Of a stretch of 64,000 nt of DNA, positions 50,601 to 60,438 are shown one piece after another. The translations under genes and the position numbers were made by a program. The notes beneath the pieces were generated by a model. The model saw nothing but the letters and a program-made list of their open reading frames with translations, was not told the DNA's origin and searched no databases. Within the stretch, counting starts at the first letter, position 1. Every line of letters starts with the position of its first letter. The stretch lies in contig LATX02000215.1 of assembly GCA_001466705.2 (NCBI GenBank), forward strand, positions 310,001 to 374,000, given 5' to 3'. The stretch is from Moniliophthora roreri (Eukaryota > Basidiomycota > Agaricomycetes > Agaricales > Marasmiaceae).

Positions 50601-52802
50601 CCAAAGGAAAAAAAAAAGCACCGAAAAAGAAGAAAAGAATACTACTCACCCAATAACAAAATATGCGGATGCTCCATAGCCAACTGAGCGAAAACCACTC
50701 GATTCCTCAACCCATCCGAAAGCATCCTTATAGCAGATGTTTGATGGTTGCCAGAGAGACCGAATCGTCCAAGTTGGGCGCGCCATGCTTGGACATCCTG
50801 CACAGTTCACGTTCGAGTCGGCGTTAGTCACAACAAAAGGACAAGGAAGAAAGGACAGACGCACCTTTTCAGGAAACTTTTCCGAAAACAGCGTTTGGAA
50901 ATACTCTATCGGCGTTTTATCATAAGGCAGCTGATCAGCACTATGTTGACTATACTTTGCCAACTTGAGTGCTGTATGTTTTGAAATGGTGCCTTCGGTT
51001 GGTCTAAGAACGCTTGTGATGAGGTTGAGGAGTGTTGATTTGCCAGTTCCGTTTGCGCCAAGGATGGCTATACGGGAGTCCATGCTAAAAAGGGGCGTTA
51101 GTTTTAGGTAGTGGAGAGGAAAGGATGTTGAAGCAGGTGCGGTAGTCCGTAGAAAGACGCAGAACGTTCCAGAACCGGAAAAATGGACACAGATAATAAA
51201 AAGACACGCACTCGATACCGAAACTCAACCCCTTGTACAAGTAGTCTCCCTTCTTCCCGCTATACGAAAACGCGACCTCATCAAAAGCAATAATAGGAGG
51301 TGGAAGTTTGCGGATATCTTCAAAGTTGAATCTGTGTAGTAGTATTAGTACCTACTGACGCTGACGCCGATGAACAGGCTAGAGACGTACCTCAGCGGCT
51401 TTTTAATCTCCACGGGCTCAACCAACCCTGCGGCCTCCATCTTATCGAGAATCTTTTGTTTAGATTTCGCTTGTCGGACGAGGTTGGCGTATGTTCCCGC
51501 AGAGGCGATGAACCTGGGTGCGAACATGAGTAGCGCACAAGAAGAAAACGGAACGAGACTGACTTTTTGATATGCGCAATCTCCTCTTGTTGCTTGGCAT
51601 ATGCCTTCATCTGGTTGGACTCGTTCTCGGCTTTGGTCTTAACATATGTCGAGTAGTTTCCTCCGTAGTATGTGAGCTAAAGGGTCAAGTTCGAGTTAGT
51701 ACGTATATGAGTAAGGTAAGGGAAAATGACTCGCCTTCTTCTTCATTGTCAAATCCATGATATTCGTACACACGTTATCCATAAAATCCGCTGAATGAGA
51801 CGTTATGACTAGAATGTGGTTGTACGTCCTGCAATAAACATCCTTAGTTATAAATAACACATAAAGGGAATTGCACGTACGATAAATACGCCTCCAACCA
51901 AACCACGGCACCCAAATCTAAATGATTTGTCGGTTCATCCAAAAGCAATAGATGGGGCTTGACAAACAGCGCGCGAGCAAGCGCAACACGCATTCTCCAA
52001 CCGCCAGACATATCTTTTGTGGGTTTCTTCATCATTTCCGGACTGAACCCCAAACCGTGCAAAATGCTTCCGGCTTTTACCTCGAATGTATTCGGGTCGA
52101 GTTCTTCGAGTTCTTCGTAAGCTGCGTCCAAGGCAACTTGGGAGTCGGGATCATCCGCCATGGATAATTCCTCAATGTAAGCTTCAAGTTTTGCTACCTT
52201 GGCTTTTGCGGAGGAGATGATGTATTCAAGGGCATTGGTATCTGATGGTTCGGCTTCGCCTTTGACGAGGTAGATATCAATATGTTGAGGGATTTCAATG
52301 TCGCGTTCGGCGAGAGATTGAAGGAATGTACTCTGTGTAGGAGTGGTTTGAAAGGGGATAAAGAAGGATAAACGAGCGCTCACGCACCTTGCCAGACCCA
52401 TTCTCACCTAACAAGCCATACCTCTGCCCATAGTTCAACGCAATCTCTGCTCCTTCGATGAGTAGTCTCCCATGGAAAGATAACGTATATTGATCAATTT
52501 TGATGTCACGGCTTTTTGGGTCGGAGACTAGGACGCCTGCTGCTGATCTAGCCATCCGGTTCTCGACATGAGCTCAAACTCCAATTCGGTATGCTAGACC
52601 TTACTCACCGCTCCGTAGCAATCTGCAACTTGGCCATGCTACTCAAATCCTCCTGACTTGTAGCAGCACTTGTATTCGTCAGTGGGGTCCCCGCGGTTGA
52701 TCCAGTCGGTGTGGATGTTGCGGTGGATGAACCATTGGCCTTTGCAGCTTGCTTTGCGGCCTTTTCTGCGAGACGTTTTTGCTTGGATGCTGAGGGTGCC
52801 AT
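47631..52802 (-). CDS. ARB1: ABCF-type ATPase, ARB1/ABCF2 ribosome-biogenesis factor
   Basis: Twelve exons on the minus strand (52609-52802, 52388-52547, 51881-52332, 51735-51828, 51564-51676, 51391-51513, 51212-51331, 50865-51084, 50650-50797, 47946-48044, 47745-47858, 47631-47692) give 632 aa, close to the ~610 aa of yeast Arb1. The Lys/Ala-rich start [18 protein letters not shown] leads to two ABC cassettes. Walker A: GENGSGKST (~112-120) and GANGTGKST (~428-436). Signatures: SGGWRMR and LSDGLRNR. Walker [13 protein letters not shown] and [12 protein letters not shown]. There are no membrane domains, as expected for ABCF. Role: soluble ATPase needed for 40S and 60S subunit maturation. Oddities: intron 9 is 2,605 nt (50649-48045) while the others are 50-127 nt, and intron 4 uses a GC donor (51734). 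Confidence 0.93.
48045..50649 (-). other. 2.6-kb intron of ARB1
   Basis: The donor GTGAGTAGT follows the codon split L-L-L-G at 50650 and the acceptor CCCCCAACAG precedes ACGAACCAAC at 48044, which completes [11 protein letters not shown]. Both ends are normal; only the length is exceptional for this genome. The interior has no transposase or LTR that I can see but holds a diverged GT/AC-rich repeat (see next entry). Confidence 0.85.
48560..50280. repeat. Diverged repeat rich in CTGGTA/GGTACCGAT words inside the ARB1 intron
   Basis: Words such as AGTACTGGTATCGATACC, AGTACTGGTACCGACGCTGG, GGTACCGATACCGGTGG and GGTGCTGACGTTGAAG recur irregularly. On the plus strand they read as Gly/Ala/Ser/Thr-rich pseudo-peptides ([16 protein letters not shown] near 48660, [10 protein letters not shown] near 50170). 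The copies are too diverged for a fixed period. It looks like an old minisatellite or low-complexity coding repeat that has decayed. Confidence 0.5.
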
Positions 52803-53020
52803 TCTGGTCTTCCTGTCCTGCTTTTTTATGCCTTGTTCTGGGAGGAAAGAGTGTGGGGGGAAGAGTGGTGGTGGTAGAGGGAAGAGAAAGGTGGCTTATC
52901 GATGCGCGTGAATGAAAAATTTTTGCACAAAGGCGGTGACCGATGACGTCGGTGCCGAGATTCAAACTCCGAAGGGCGCTTACAGAATTTGGTGGCAAAA
53001 AAGGCGATAGCCAATCAGAA

Positions 53021-53121
53021 GCTGAGATGGCCGAGTGGTCTAAGGCGCGTGACTTAAGCAGATTAGCGAGTGCTTATATCTCGTGGCGCAAGCCGCGTGG
53101 GTTCGAACCCCACTCTCAGCA
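53021..53121 (+). tRNA. tRNA-Leu (anticodon TAA) with intron
   Basis: The acceptor stem GCTGAGA pairs with TCTCAGC before discriminator A (53121). The D-arm is GCC...GGC with GGT. The anticodon loop CTTAAG contains TAA. The long class II variable arm GTGGC-GCAA-GCCGC and T-arm GTGGG TTCGAAC CCCAC are canonical for Leu. An intron of about 19-20 nt lies one base after the anticodon (about 53062-53081) and contains CTTA able to pair with the anticodon, as in eukaryotic tRNA precursors. The anticodon stem CGTGA/TCTCG has one T-T mismatch in its middle. Confidence 0.9.
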
Positions 53122-53184
53122 ACCGACGCATTATTAGTTTCTTTTTCTTAGCCCATTTCAGCAGTTACAGGGTTGGAAATTCGA

Positions 53185-53204
53185 CAAGCGCCCAGGGAGC
53201 GTCC
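53185..53204. repeat. CAAGCGCC-type inverted motif, copy 1
   Basis: CAAGCGCCCAGGGAGCGTCC, the most diverged copy of a motif found four times between 53 and 59.2 kb. Confidence 0.4.
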
Positions 53205-53531
53205 ACCTTCGAGTCTATTACTTGTGGGGCGAAGTCCTGCTCGGAGGATTTGTTGATTGCTCTCCTCAGCCAAAGTCCAGTCCAACTGCTTGAGCCCAAG
53301 AGAAATACTTCTCTTCTGGTCTTCACACCATTTCCAACAATTGCATGGGAAAGGGTTAGTCTTAGAGAGGTAACGCGCTCTTATATATTACTTAATATAT
53401 GACCAAATGCGGAAATAAGCGCCCATCTAAAATTTCCACTTGCGGTCGTCTCCCATCTTCTCCACGCAGCTGCACCAGTATTTCGCCACATATCAACGCA
53501 ATTCTTTTCCCAAAGCTCCTTATCAAGTGCT

Positions 53532-54657
53532 ATGAATTCCTCAGATGCCACACCGTGTCGAAATACGCTACCGAGTACCTTTAATCCGTCAGATTCCACC
53601 TCATCCGTCCCATCTGACAGCTTTTCAGCCGTTACACCTTCAGCTTCCCATATAAGAGGCCGAGGACGAAGAGCTACGAGAAACATTGGTTCTCAAGTCC
53701 CTCATATCCTACATTTGGCACCGCTAAGTCAGGCTTTCGTTCCATTCAGCAACACGAGCACGACCCGGCCTCGAGGACAACGCGGCCGGCCTGTTACTTG
53801 CAACGTCTCTACAAGTCCACCCCCAGACATTCCTACTGCGCCATCTCCGACATCTTCGGCTGATTTATCGACCCAGAATCCCCTTGCCACTCCAAATACG
53901 TCCCAAACTTATACACCTCCCACACTATCACTCCCACGTCTGGTGCTGTTTAGTTCATGGGAGGAGATGCCGAGACGCTACACAGGGATGTTGAAGTCTG
54001 AGATGTGGAAGGATTGGCGACGGTTGATGGGATACCCCTTCGCTCAGCGAAAACCCTTCGAATACACCACTCTCATATACAGCATCCCATCAGACACCAT
54101 CTGCCAGTGCCACGTCACTCAATACACCACCAGAATCACCGGTAGAAACTCGGAATATGCCTATGCCGCAGCCTGTAGCCTCGTCGTCATCCTCTGATGA
54201 TGATGTAGAGTCATTCACGGATGAATCGCTATCCCGACCAGCAAAAGTACTTAGCGAGCGTCAGAGAGTCGAAAAGGGACGCCGATATATTCAACACAGT
54301 GCCTCAATTTATCACAGCGTTCACCAAGCAAGTACCACGAGACGACACCAATATTGGCCAGACCCACTGAGTACACCTTCAGCAGTTCTTGCAGGGAAAT
54401 CTTCGCGTCAAGAGCCGGTTCACATCACGGAGAACACGCGAATACATCGCTACAGCCAGCCCAGCTATCGGTCGAATGAGGTGCGAACAGACTTCCATCC
54501 TGAGCGACTCCCAGCCGATATTCGTTACGCGAATCCACAGCCTTTCAACTGGGCCGTTCACATTGCGGGAAACCAGGTCTATAAGGAGGTTGGGAGGTTG
54601 ACAAAGGTGGCAGAAAACCTGATTTCCGGCAAGCTATTGAACGGACATGGGAGCTAA
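53532..54657 (+). CDS. Ser/Thr/Pro-rich hypothetical protein, at least two exons
   Basis: I do not recognise this gene. A first frame from ATG 53532 (MNSSDATPCRN) is rich in Ser, Thr and Pro with a basic patch (RGRGRRATRN). A second frame ending at 54657 carries SSSSSDDDVESFTDESLSRP, ERQRVEKGRRYIQH and HPERLPADIRYANPQPFNW. The frames differ by one. A possible 51-nt intron (GTCTGAGATG...CGCTCAG, about 53997-54047) joins them in phase, although its donor is weak. The composition suggests a disordered, possibly nuclear protein. A frameshift instead of an intron is possible. Confidence 0.45.
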
Positions 54658-55017
54658 AGAGGCCTCGTTGTGTACTAACTCTACTTACAAATTGCTTAGT
54701 GCACATATATACCATCATTTCGACCTTTCTGGTGGCCAACTGGCAGCGGTAGTAAACTGAGATGAGAGCCAGACGGCATTCTGTCAGGATGTGGCTATGC
54801 CGCGCGCCTTTCAAAGCGCCCGCTGAGCGCTGCAATGTGGGACACTTCTTGACTCGTAGACGTCATACAGCGACGTACATGCTTCCATCGTCATGCATCA
54901 CGGTGGGTATAAGTCTGCCTAGGTAGACTAGGAAAGGGCCGGATTTACTTATTCATTGAGCGTCAGGTGTCAAGGACACCCCTTCCCTTAAAACCACTAC
55001 TACTATCACCACTATCA

Positions 55018-56496
55018 ATGGATCTCTCTTTCGAGCTTTGGGAGGATATTGTCGGCAGATGTACTATCCCAGATTGGGTGGAAATTGCTCGAGTTTTTTC
55101 GGCATTCAGAGAGATAGCAACACGGAGGCCATACGAGGCTCTCGTACTGTATTGTGGCGAGAGGAATACCATCAGATGCCTTAGGACTCTATACAGTAAC
55201 GCTCTAGCTGCACAACCTGTCAAGACGTTGTATTTATGGTCAGTTAAAACCTAATTGTTTGATCAACCTGACTGACCTTTCTGTAGGGATCACAGTGACG
55301 CACCTTATCTCAAGGCATTCTCGTCGCTCGCTATACGCGCTCTTTCCGCTCTGCGTAATCTGCAAAGCCTCCGGTATCGTTATTCGTACTCTCCGACCGA
55401 CGGCACTTTGAAGCCATCAGAGAAAGCACAAATGATACTGAACTACACTTTTCCCCGCCTCGAACGCCTCAGCATACCCAACTTTCTCGGTTCGGCCTTG
55501 CTAAAGAGGCACCAAAAAACCCTGCGCAAAGTGGTGCCCCTTTCGGAGATTTTGATCGACTTGGACGTGCAAATGTTCGATCAAGGTTTCAATTTTCCTG
55601 TCCTCGAGGAAATCAACCTTTCAAACAACATCCTTCCCTCGTTCTTGTCGAAATCACACCTCCCTTCCCTACGCAGTATATGCCTACCAGATAAAATTAG
55701 CGCAGACGACCTCGAACATATAAAATCGTTCTTTTCCCGATCAGGGTCTCAAATGGCCGAGTTCAAACTCGGGTTTAGCATGCCCATCCAGGATACCCGG
55801 GTCATTGACATGATTGCCGACAAGCTTCCTCACCTCGGATCACTCGAAATCTACTGCTCCTACTCCCAGGGCTTGGATTTCGTACTAGAGGTAAGCGTAT
55901 GCCGTTGTGTTGCCAATTTTGAGTGTTAATCACCCAATGACAGACCGTTAGGTGGATCATTCCAAAGCTTGGCAGATTGGAGCAACTGCAGAATTTCAGA
56001 TGGGATGAGCAACAACTGAGGGGTTGTTCCATCTGGTTGGCCAAGGAAGTGAAGAATGTTGTAATGATCAATTTCACGCATGTATCGTTAGTATTGGGTC
56101 ACAGTGTCCTGCATTACGAACACGCACGTTAATCGGTGCGTCCCGAACCATTTATTTGTGGCTTTATCTCATTGGGCTGCATTATAAATAGTCGGTTGGA
56201 AGTATATTACAGGTGATCTATGGGTCCCCACAGGGCCCGCAGGCACAGAACTGGCGGCTGCACAATAGGTATTCAACAAGATATGTTCAAAGAACGGATA
56301 TCCGGGATTCATTGAACACATTAAATTATATTCGAGCTCTAACCCACGGGTCAAGAAAGCGCTCCTCGAATACCAGACTGCACAAGGCAATTATGGAAGG
56401 ATAATGCCGGTTATGAAGGTTGGAGAAGAACTGGGGTTGTGGGAGTTTTCTCTTGGGTTTGAGGCCAAGATCAGCACTATTTTAGATAGCTCTTGA
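55018..56496 (+). pseudogene. F-box / LRR-like protein 2, decayed
   Basis: Exons 55018-55238, 55287-55890, 55944-56135 and ~56192-56496 follow the same plan as F-box gene 3. The F-box MDLSFELWEDIVGRCTIPDW and the leucine-rich part (FLGSALLKRHQKTL, FPVLEEINLSNN, LPSLRSICLPD, KLPHLGSLEIYC) are intact. In exon 3 a frameshift near 56010-56050 moves the reading away from NDQFHACIVSIGSQCPALR. In exon 4 a TAG at 56266-56268 replaces the Trp of the AxWIFNKI motif. The final exon otherwise matches (NKICSKNGYPGFIEHI...). A truncated F-box protein could still be made. Confidence 0.7.
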
Positions 56497-57057
56497 ACGT
56501 TGTATGACATGCCAATTCCTTTGTCCTCGCATCAAATTTCGGGCAAGCGCCAGAGAAGCGCCCAATCTCTTCTAACAATTTCTTCACGTCTGCCTTCATG
56601 CCCGGGTTCACTAGCGCGCGCGAGAAAGAGATTCTTACTTCTATTCCCATGAACAGTCCCAGTATCATCGGAACCTTGACGAACAATGTATCCGTCGTAC
56701 TTCCCGCTGTGTGGCATATCATTTCTTCAATGTGCTTGGCTCTGCCAATTTATTGCCACTCCCTTTTTCGTATCCCGTCCATTCTGCCCCTTCTCATCTT
56801 CCTGGATCTAAATAGGGCGTTAATCTCAATGACAATGTCTCCCATCTCACACCCGGGGAAGAGATCTTGAATAGATCGGGGTTGGTTTGGATTTGTGCGC
56901 CCGTGTACGTTCCTGTTGGGAAAGTGGAGGTGTTGGACTTGGAGAGAATGAACGTTGTGCCACTGATTACGACACCAGGAGTGATACCGTCAATGTTGAC
57001 AAAGTTTCCACCTTCGACGGTCAAGTTACGGGCACTCGGAAAGAATGAGAACGACAT
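56477..57057 (-). CDS. Hypothetical protein with LTVEGGNFVNIDG motif
   Basis: The minus-strand frame from ATG 57057 begins MSFSFFPSARNLTVEGGNFV and continues through TPGVVISGTTFILSKSN to KISSPGVRWETL. A second open stretch (about 56722-56477, containing RISFSRALVNPGMKADVKKL and SGACPKFDARTKELACH) may be a later exon. I could not fix the join: the alternative frame DLFPGCEMGDIVIEINALF between them suggests either an indel or a short intron. The opening motif matches the one in the FNN proteins (F/LT-I/V-x-GG-x-F-x-N-V/I-x-G). Its end overlaps the 3' end of F-box gene 2 on the other strand. Confidence 0.4.
56544..56563. repeat. CAAGCGCC-type inverted motif, copy 2
   Basis: CAAGCGCCAGAGAAGCGCCC, preceded by a TCGCAxxAAATTT context shared with copy 4. 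Confidence 0.5.
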
Positions 57058-57559
57058 GGTGAGGGGTAGGAGTGTTCCGTAACAAGATCCAGTGTTATTT
57101 GTAATGAAAGACAAGGGTTGGAAGACAATGAAGATAAGACATTCAGATCACCATGTGTAAGCCCTTGATTCTGTATCAATGTGAGTGAGAGGCATCAGAG
57201 AGGCGTCAAGGCAGTATAGCAGGGTCCTAGGCGCCTGGTAAGCGCCCTAAAATTGTAAAACTTGCAACATATTCTCCCATGCCCATGGCGAGCGCCGTTG
57301 GCTCAGTAATCACAGGTTACTCACGGAAATCAATACCGCAATTTTGAGGAGCATCCACCTTCTGTTCCCTCATTTCCAGAGTATACATGAGATTTCCTAG
57401 CGGAGCGAGACAAAGCTCTGCTCGGACAATTTGGGCGTAGAATTCTACTTTTCAGATCTCTGCGCGGATGTCGGTTCTTAGCAAGCAATTTAATATCACC
57501 TAATATCTGCAGATTTACCATGGTTCCGTCCATGATTCCGTCAAGCAGTTTCTTTCACA

Positions 57560-57579
57560 CAAGCGCCCGGGAAGCAAGT
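57560..57579. repeat. CAAGCGCC-type inverted motif, copy 3
   Basis: CAAGCGCCCGGGAAGCAAGT, 68 bases upstream of the end of the F-box 3 leader; a CCCGGG palindrome lies at its centre. Confidence 0.45.
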
Positions 57580-57646
57580 AGCGATTCGTGGAAACCACGT
57601 GTCAAGAACGCTTCTTGCTTTCGCACCACCACTATCACCACCATTG

Positions 57647-59086
57647 ATGAATCTCCCTCTCGAGGTTTGGGAGGATATTGTTGACCAATGTTCCCGATCA
57701 GATATGGTGAAATTAGCTCGAGTTTCTTCGACATTCCGGAAGATGGCTACACAGATCTTATATCAATTACTCTGGCTGCATATCAACGAGAGAAAGACCA
57801 TCAGATGCCTCAAGACTCTATGCAGTAATGCTTTAGCAGCGCAATCTGTCAAAGCGTTGTACTTGGTGTTAGTGAGAGCCAATTGTTAAGCTCTAGTCGG
57901 ACTGACCTTTCATCAGGGATATGGGTTTCAAACCTCATCTCCGGGCGTTCCTTTTGCTCGTAATACGGGCTTTTTCCGCACTGCCTAATTTGAAGGCGCT
58001 TCAGTATACGTGTTACTGTTTGCGCACCCAGGTTGACGGGAGCACCGCGCCACCGGCGATAGCACAGATCGTACTGCATTGTACTTTCCCTGGCAGCAGC
58101 CTCGAGAGCATCAGTGTACCGGGTTTTGTCGGTCCAGCCTTGCTAAAAAGGCATCAAAGCACCCTCCGCGAAATTGGTATCACTTCCGAGGTTTTCACAC
58201 ATTTGGACACGCAAATTTTTGGCAATGAATATAATTTCCCTGTCCTTAAAAGTGTCTCCCTTTCCAACAAGGATCTCCCGTCGTTCTTGTCGAAATCACG
58301 ACTCCCTTCCCTAAGCAGTATATGCCTACCCCAAGTCGTTAGCGCGGAAGACCTCGATCACATTAAATCGGTCTTTTCGGATTCACGATCAGGGACTCGA
58401 CTCCGATTTTGGATGGTCTCTCTCTCTCCATTCGGGTTTTTGATATGATCGCCGACAAACTTCCTCATCTCACATCCCTCACAATTGGTTGCTCATTCTG
58501 GGACAATGATCTCGAGGTACGCACGGTATAACATTGATCATGATCATGAGCGTTACTCAGTAATCATAGACCATTCGGCCAATCGCCCCAAAGTTCAGCA
58601 GATTGCAAGGCCTGCAGGATTTTACGTGGAATAGAGGATTACTGGGGAGGACAGATAGAGCAGGGGAATGTTTTAGTGATCAATTTCACGCATATGTTGT
58701 TAGTCTGGGATCACAGTGTCCTTCATTACGGAGATTCACGTTAATCGGTGCGTCTAGAACCATCGCTTTGTGGCTTTATCTAATTGGAGTGCAACATAGT
58801 TGAGTGGAAGCGTATTTCAGGTGATGTCTGGGTTCCCGCATGGCCCGCAAGCTTAGCACCGGCGCCCGCACGTTGGATATTCAACAAAATTCGTTCGAAG
58901 AGTGGATACCCGGGGCTCATTGAGCACATTGAATCGTATTCAAGCTCTAATCCACGGGTCATAAAAGCACTTCTCGAATAGCAGACTACGGAAGGCGATT
59001 ATGGAAGGATAATGCCACTTATGAGGGTGGGAGGAGAATTGGGGTTGTGGGATATACCTGGGTTTGAGGCCAAGATCAGTATATGA
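57647..59086 (+). pseudogene. F-box / LRR-like protein 3, decayed
   Basis: Starts MNLPLEVWEDIVDQCSRSDM (F-box), with exons 57647-57867, 57917-58516, 58570-58747 and 58799-59086. The first donor is GTTAGT. Leucine-rich segments match gene 2 (FVGPALLKRHQSTL, FPVLKSVSLSNK, LPSLSSICLP). An indel near 58395-58440 shifts the frame before DMIADKLPHLTSLTIGC. In the last exon TAG at 58979-58981 stands where gene 2 has TAC, removing the final ~35 residues. Together with gene 2 it forms a tandem pair with a ~2.63-kb period. Possibly still expressed as a fragment. Confidence 0.68.
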
Positions 59087-59146
59087 TAGATGGTCCTTGA
59101 ATGCTGTACGATATGCCTATTCTTCGTTCTCGCACTAAATTTTGGA

Positions 59147-59166
59147 CAAGCGCCTAGGAAGCGCCC
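59147..59166. repeat. CAAGCGCC-type inverted motif, copy 4
   Basis: CAAGCGCCTAGGAAGCGCCC, followed directly by an F-box remnant, at the same relative place as copy 2 ahead of F-box gene 3. Confidence 0.5.
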
Positions 59167-59194
59167 AATTGTAATCATTCGGCGGGTGCTTATG

Positions 59195-59262
59195 CATCAG
59201 GAGCTCTCCCAAGTTTTGGGAGGATGTTATTGCTCAGACTGGGTTGAAGTTGCTCTTGTTTG
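59195..59262 (+). pseudogene. F-box relic (start of a fourth tandem copy)
   Basis: About 70 bases encode a clear F-box scrap: QVLGGCYCSDWVEVALVC against the EVWEDIVDQCSRSDMVKLARV of gene 3. Similarity then stops. Its position after motif copy 4 fits the remains of another tandem unit. Confidence 0.55.
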
Positions 59263-59950
59263 TCAGAATCACATAGTAACCCCCTGCCACCGTGATGGGG
59301 TGATACAACGCCAACCGTATCGTGGTCATAACCTAGCCATGATCTGGTTATAATTGTTCGAAACCGTCATGAAGGGCTATGACGGGTTGTGGCGGGTACA
59401 AGGTAGGCTCAAGTTTACCTAGGAAGTCCGAGGGATGACCCGTCAGTGTAGCATGTCCAAGAGGATTGGTTCTGGATATGTAGGGTAAGAAATGACTTCG
59501 ATTTCAATATTGAGAGACATACTGTGTAGCTGACAGTGACTTTAGTGATCTCAGAGGTCAAGAGTATCACCCATAATGTATTTTAAGGTATAACGAGCAC
59601 AGTACGGGATGAGCGCGTTGAGCCTACGTCGTCGTTGGTGACTGGGATGGACAATGATGTACAACTCGAGGCTTCGGCCCAGATGCCGAAGATGATTACA
59701 AAAATAGCGTACATCAAGATCTGTTTGGAAGAATATGAGGATTTCTCATAATTGTGACATGGTGGATACTGGATGACCGTTCATTTACTGAAACAAGTAA
59801 AGCACTCACCTGTCGCCTTACTACCTATGAACGATAACCTCTACCAAACCTCTACACAACTATGCAATCTTTCCGCTGCGTCAAGCTGTACACCATTTGA
59901 TGGATCAATGATGGGATTGGGGGATTTGCGCAGCCCAAAGCGCTGTTGAT
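59263..59950. other. Stretch without a supportable gene
   Basis: No convincing frame or repeat. It lies between the F-box relic and the MITE. Confidence 0.4.
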
Positions 59951-59958
59951 TGTTGATT

Positions 59959-60430
59959 TAGGGGTGTCAACAGCTCGGCTCGAGCCGCGGCTTAACGACT
60001 GGCTCCGGCTCCCGGCTCGAGCGGTTAAGCCACGGCTGAGCCATTTAAAAGTGCAAAGTTCAAAATGGACTTCTGTAGAATATTAATTAGTATTATTTTA
60101 ATAAGACATCTCTGCCTACCATCTTTCAACCTTAGTAGTATGAGTATTTGGACACTGAGCTTTGAATTTGCACCCGCAGGTGGGCGCCTAAAGGTCACAG
60201 CCACTCCGGATCCAATGGAACCAGTTAGCGCAACAATGTTGTGTGGCCAACAACACCCTTCATTTGTGTTCAGTATTGCAATACAATAAATAAAAATGAG
60301 ACTGATGTTCATTTTTTTCACCCAGGATGCATCAAATAAACTGATAAAAATTGGGACAGGTTATCGGCTCAGCCAACGGCCCAGCGACTCCAGAGCCGGA
60401 GCCAGCCGAGCCGAACCATTGGCATCCCTA
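59959..60430. mobile_element. Non-autonomous hAT-like MITE, 472 bp, with 8-bp target duplication
   Basis: Ends are TAGGGGTGTCAA (left) and, reversed, TAGGGATGCCAA (right): 10 of 12 bases match. The element is flanked by the perfect direct repeat TGTTGATT (59951-59958 and 60431-60438). The 8-bp duplication and TA/CAGGG-G-TG-type ends are characteristic of the hAT superfamily. Subterminal regions are GC-rich with inverted GGCTCGG/GAGCCGGAGCC words, usual in hAT ends. The core is AT-rich. No transposase frame is present, so it must have moved in trans. Confidence 0.88.
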
Positions 60431-60438
60431 TGTTGATT

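Noticed and set aside
59959..60430. Solo LTR or SINE interpretation of the 472-bp element
   Set aside because: The ends are inverted, not direct, with an 8-bp target duplication; there is no poly-A tail or internal RNA polymerase III boxes.
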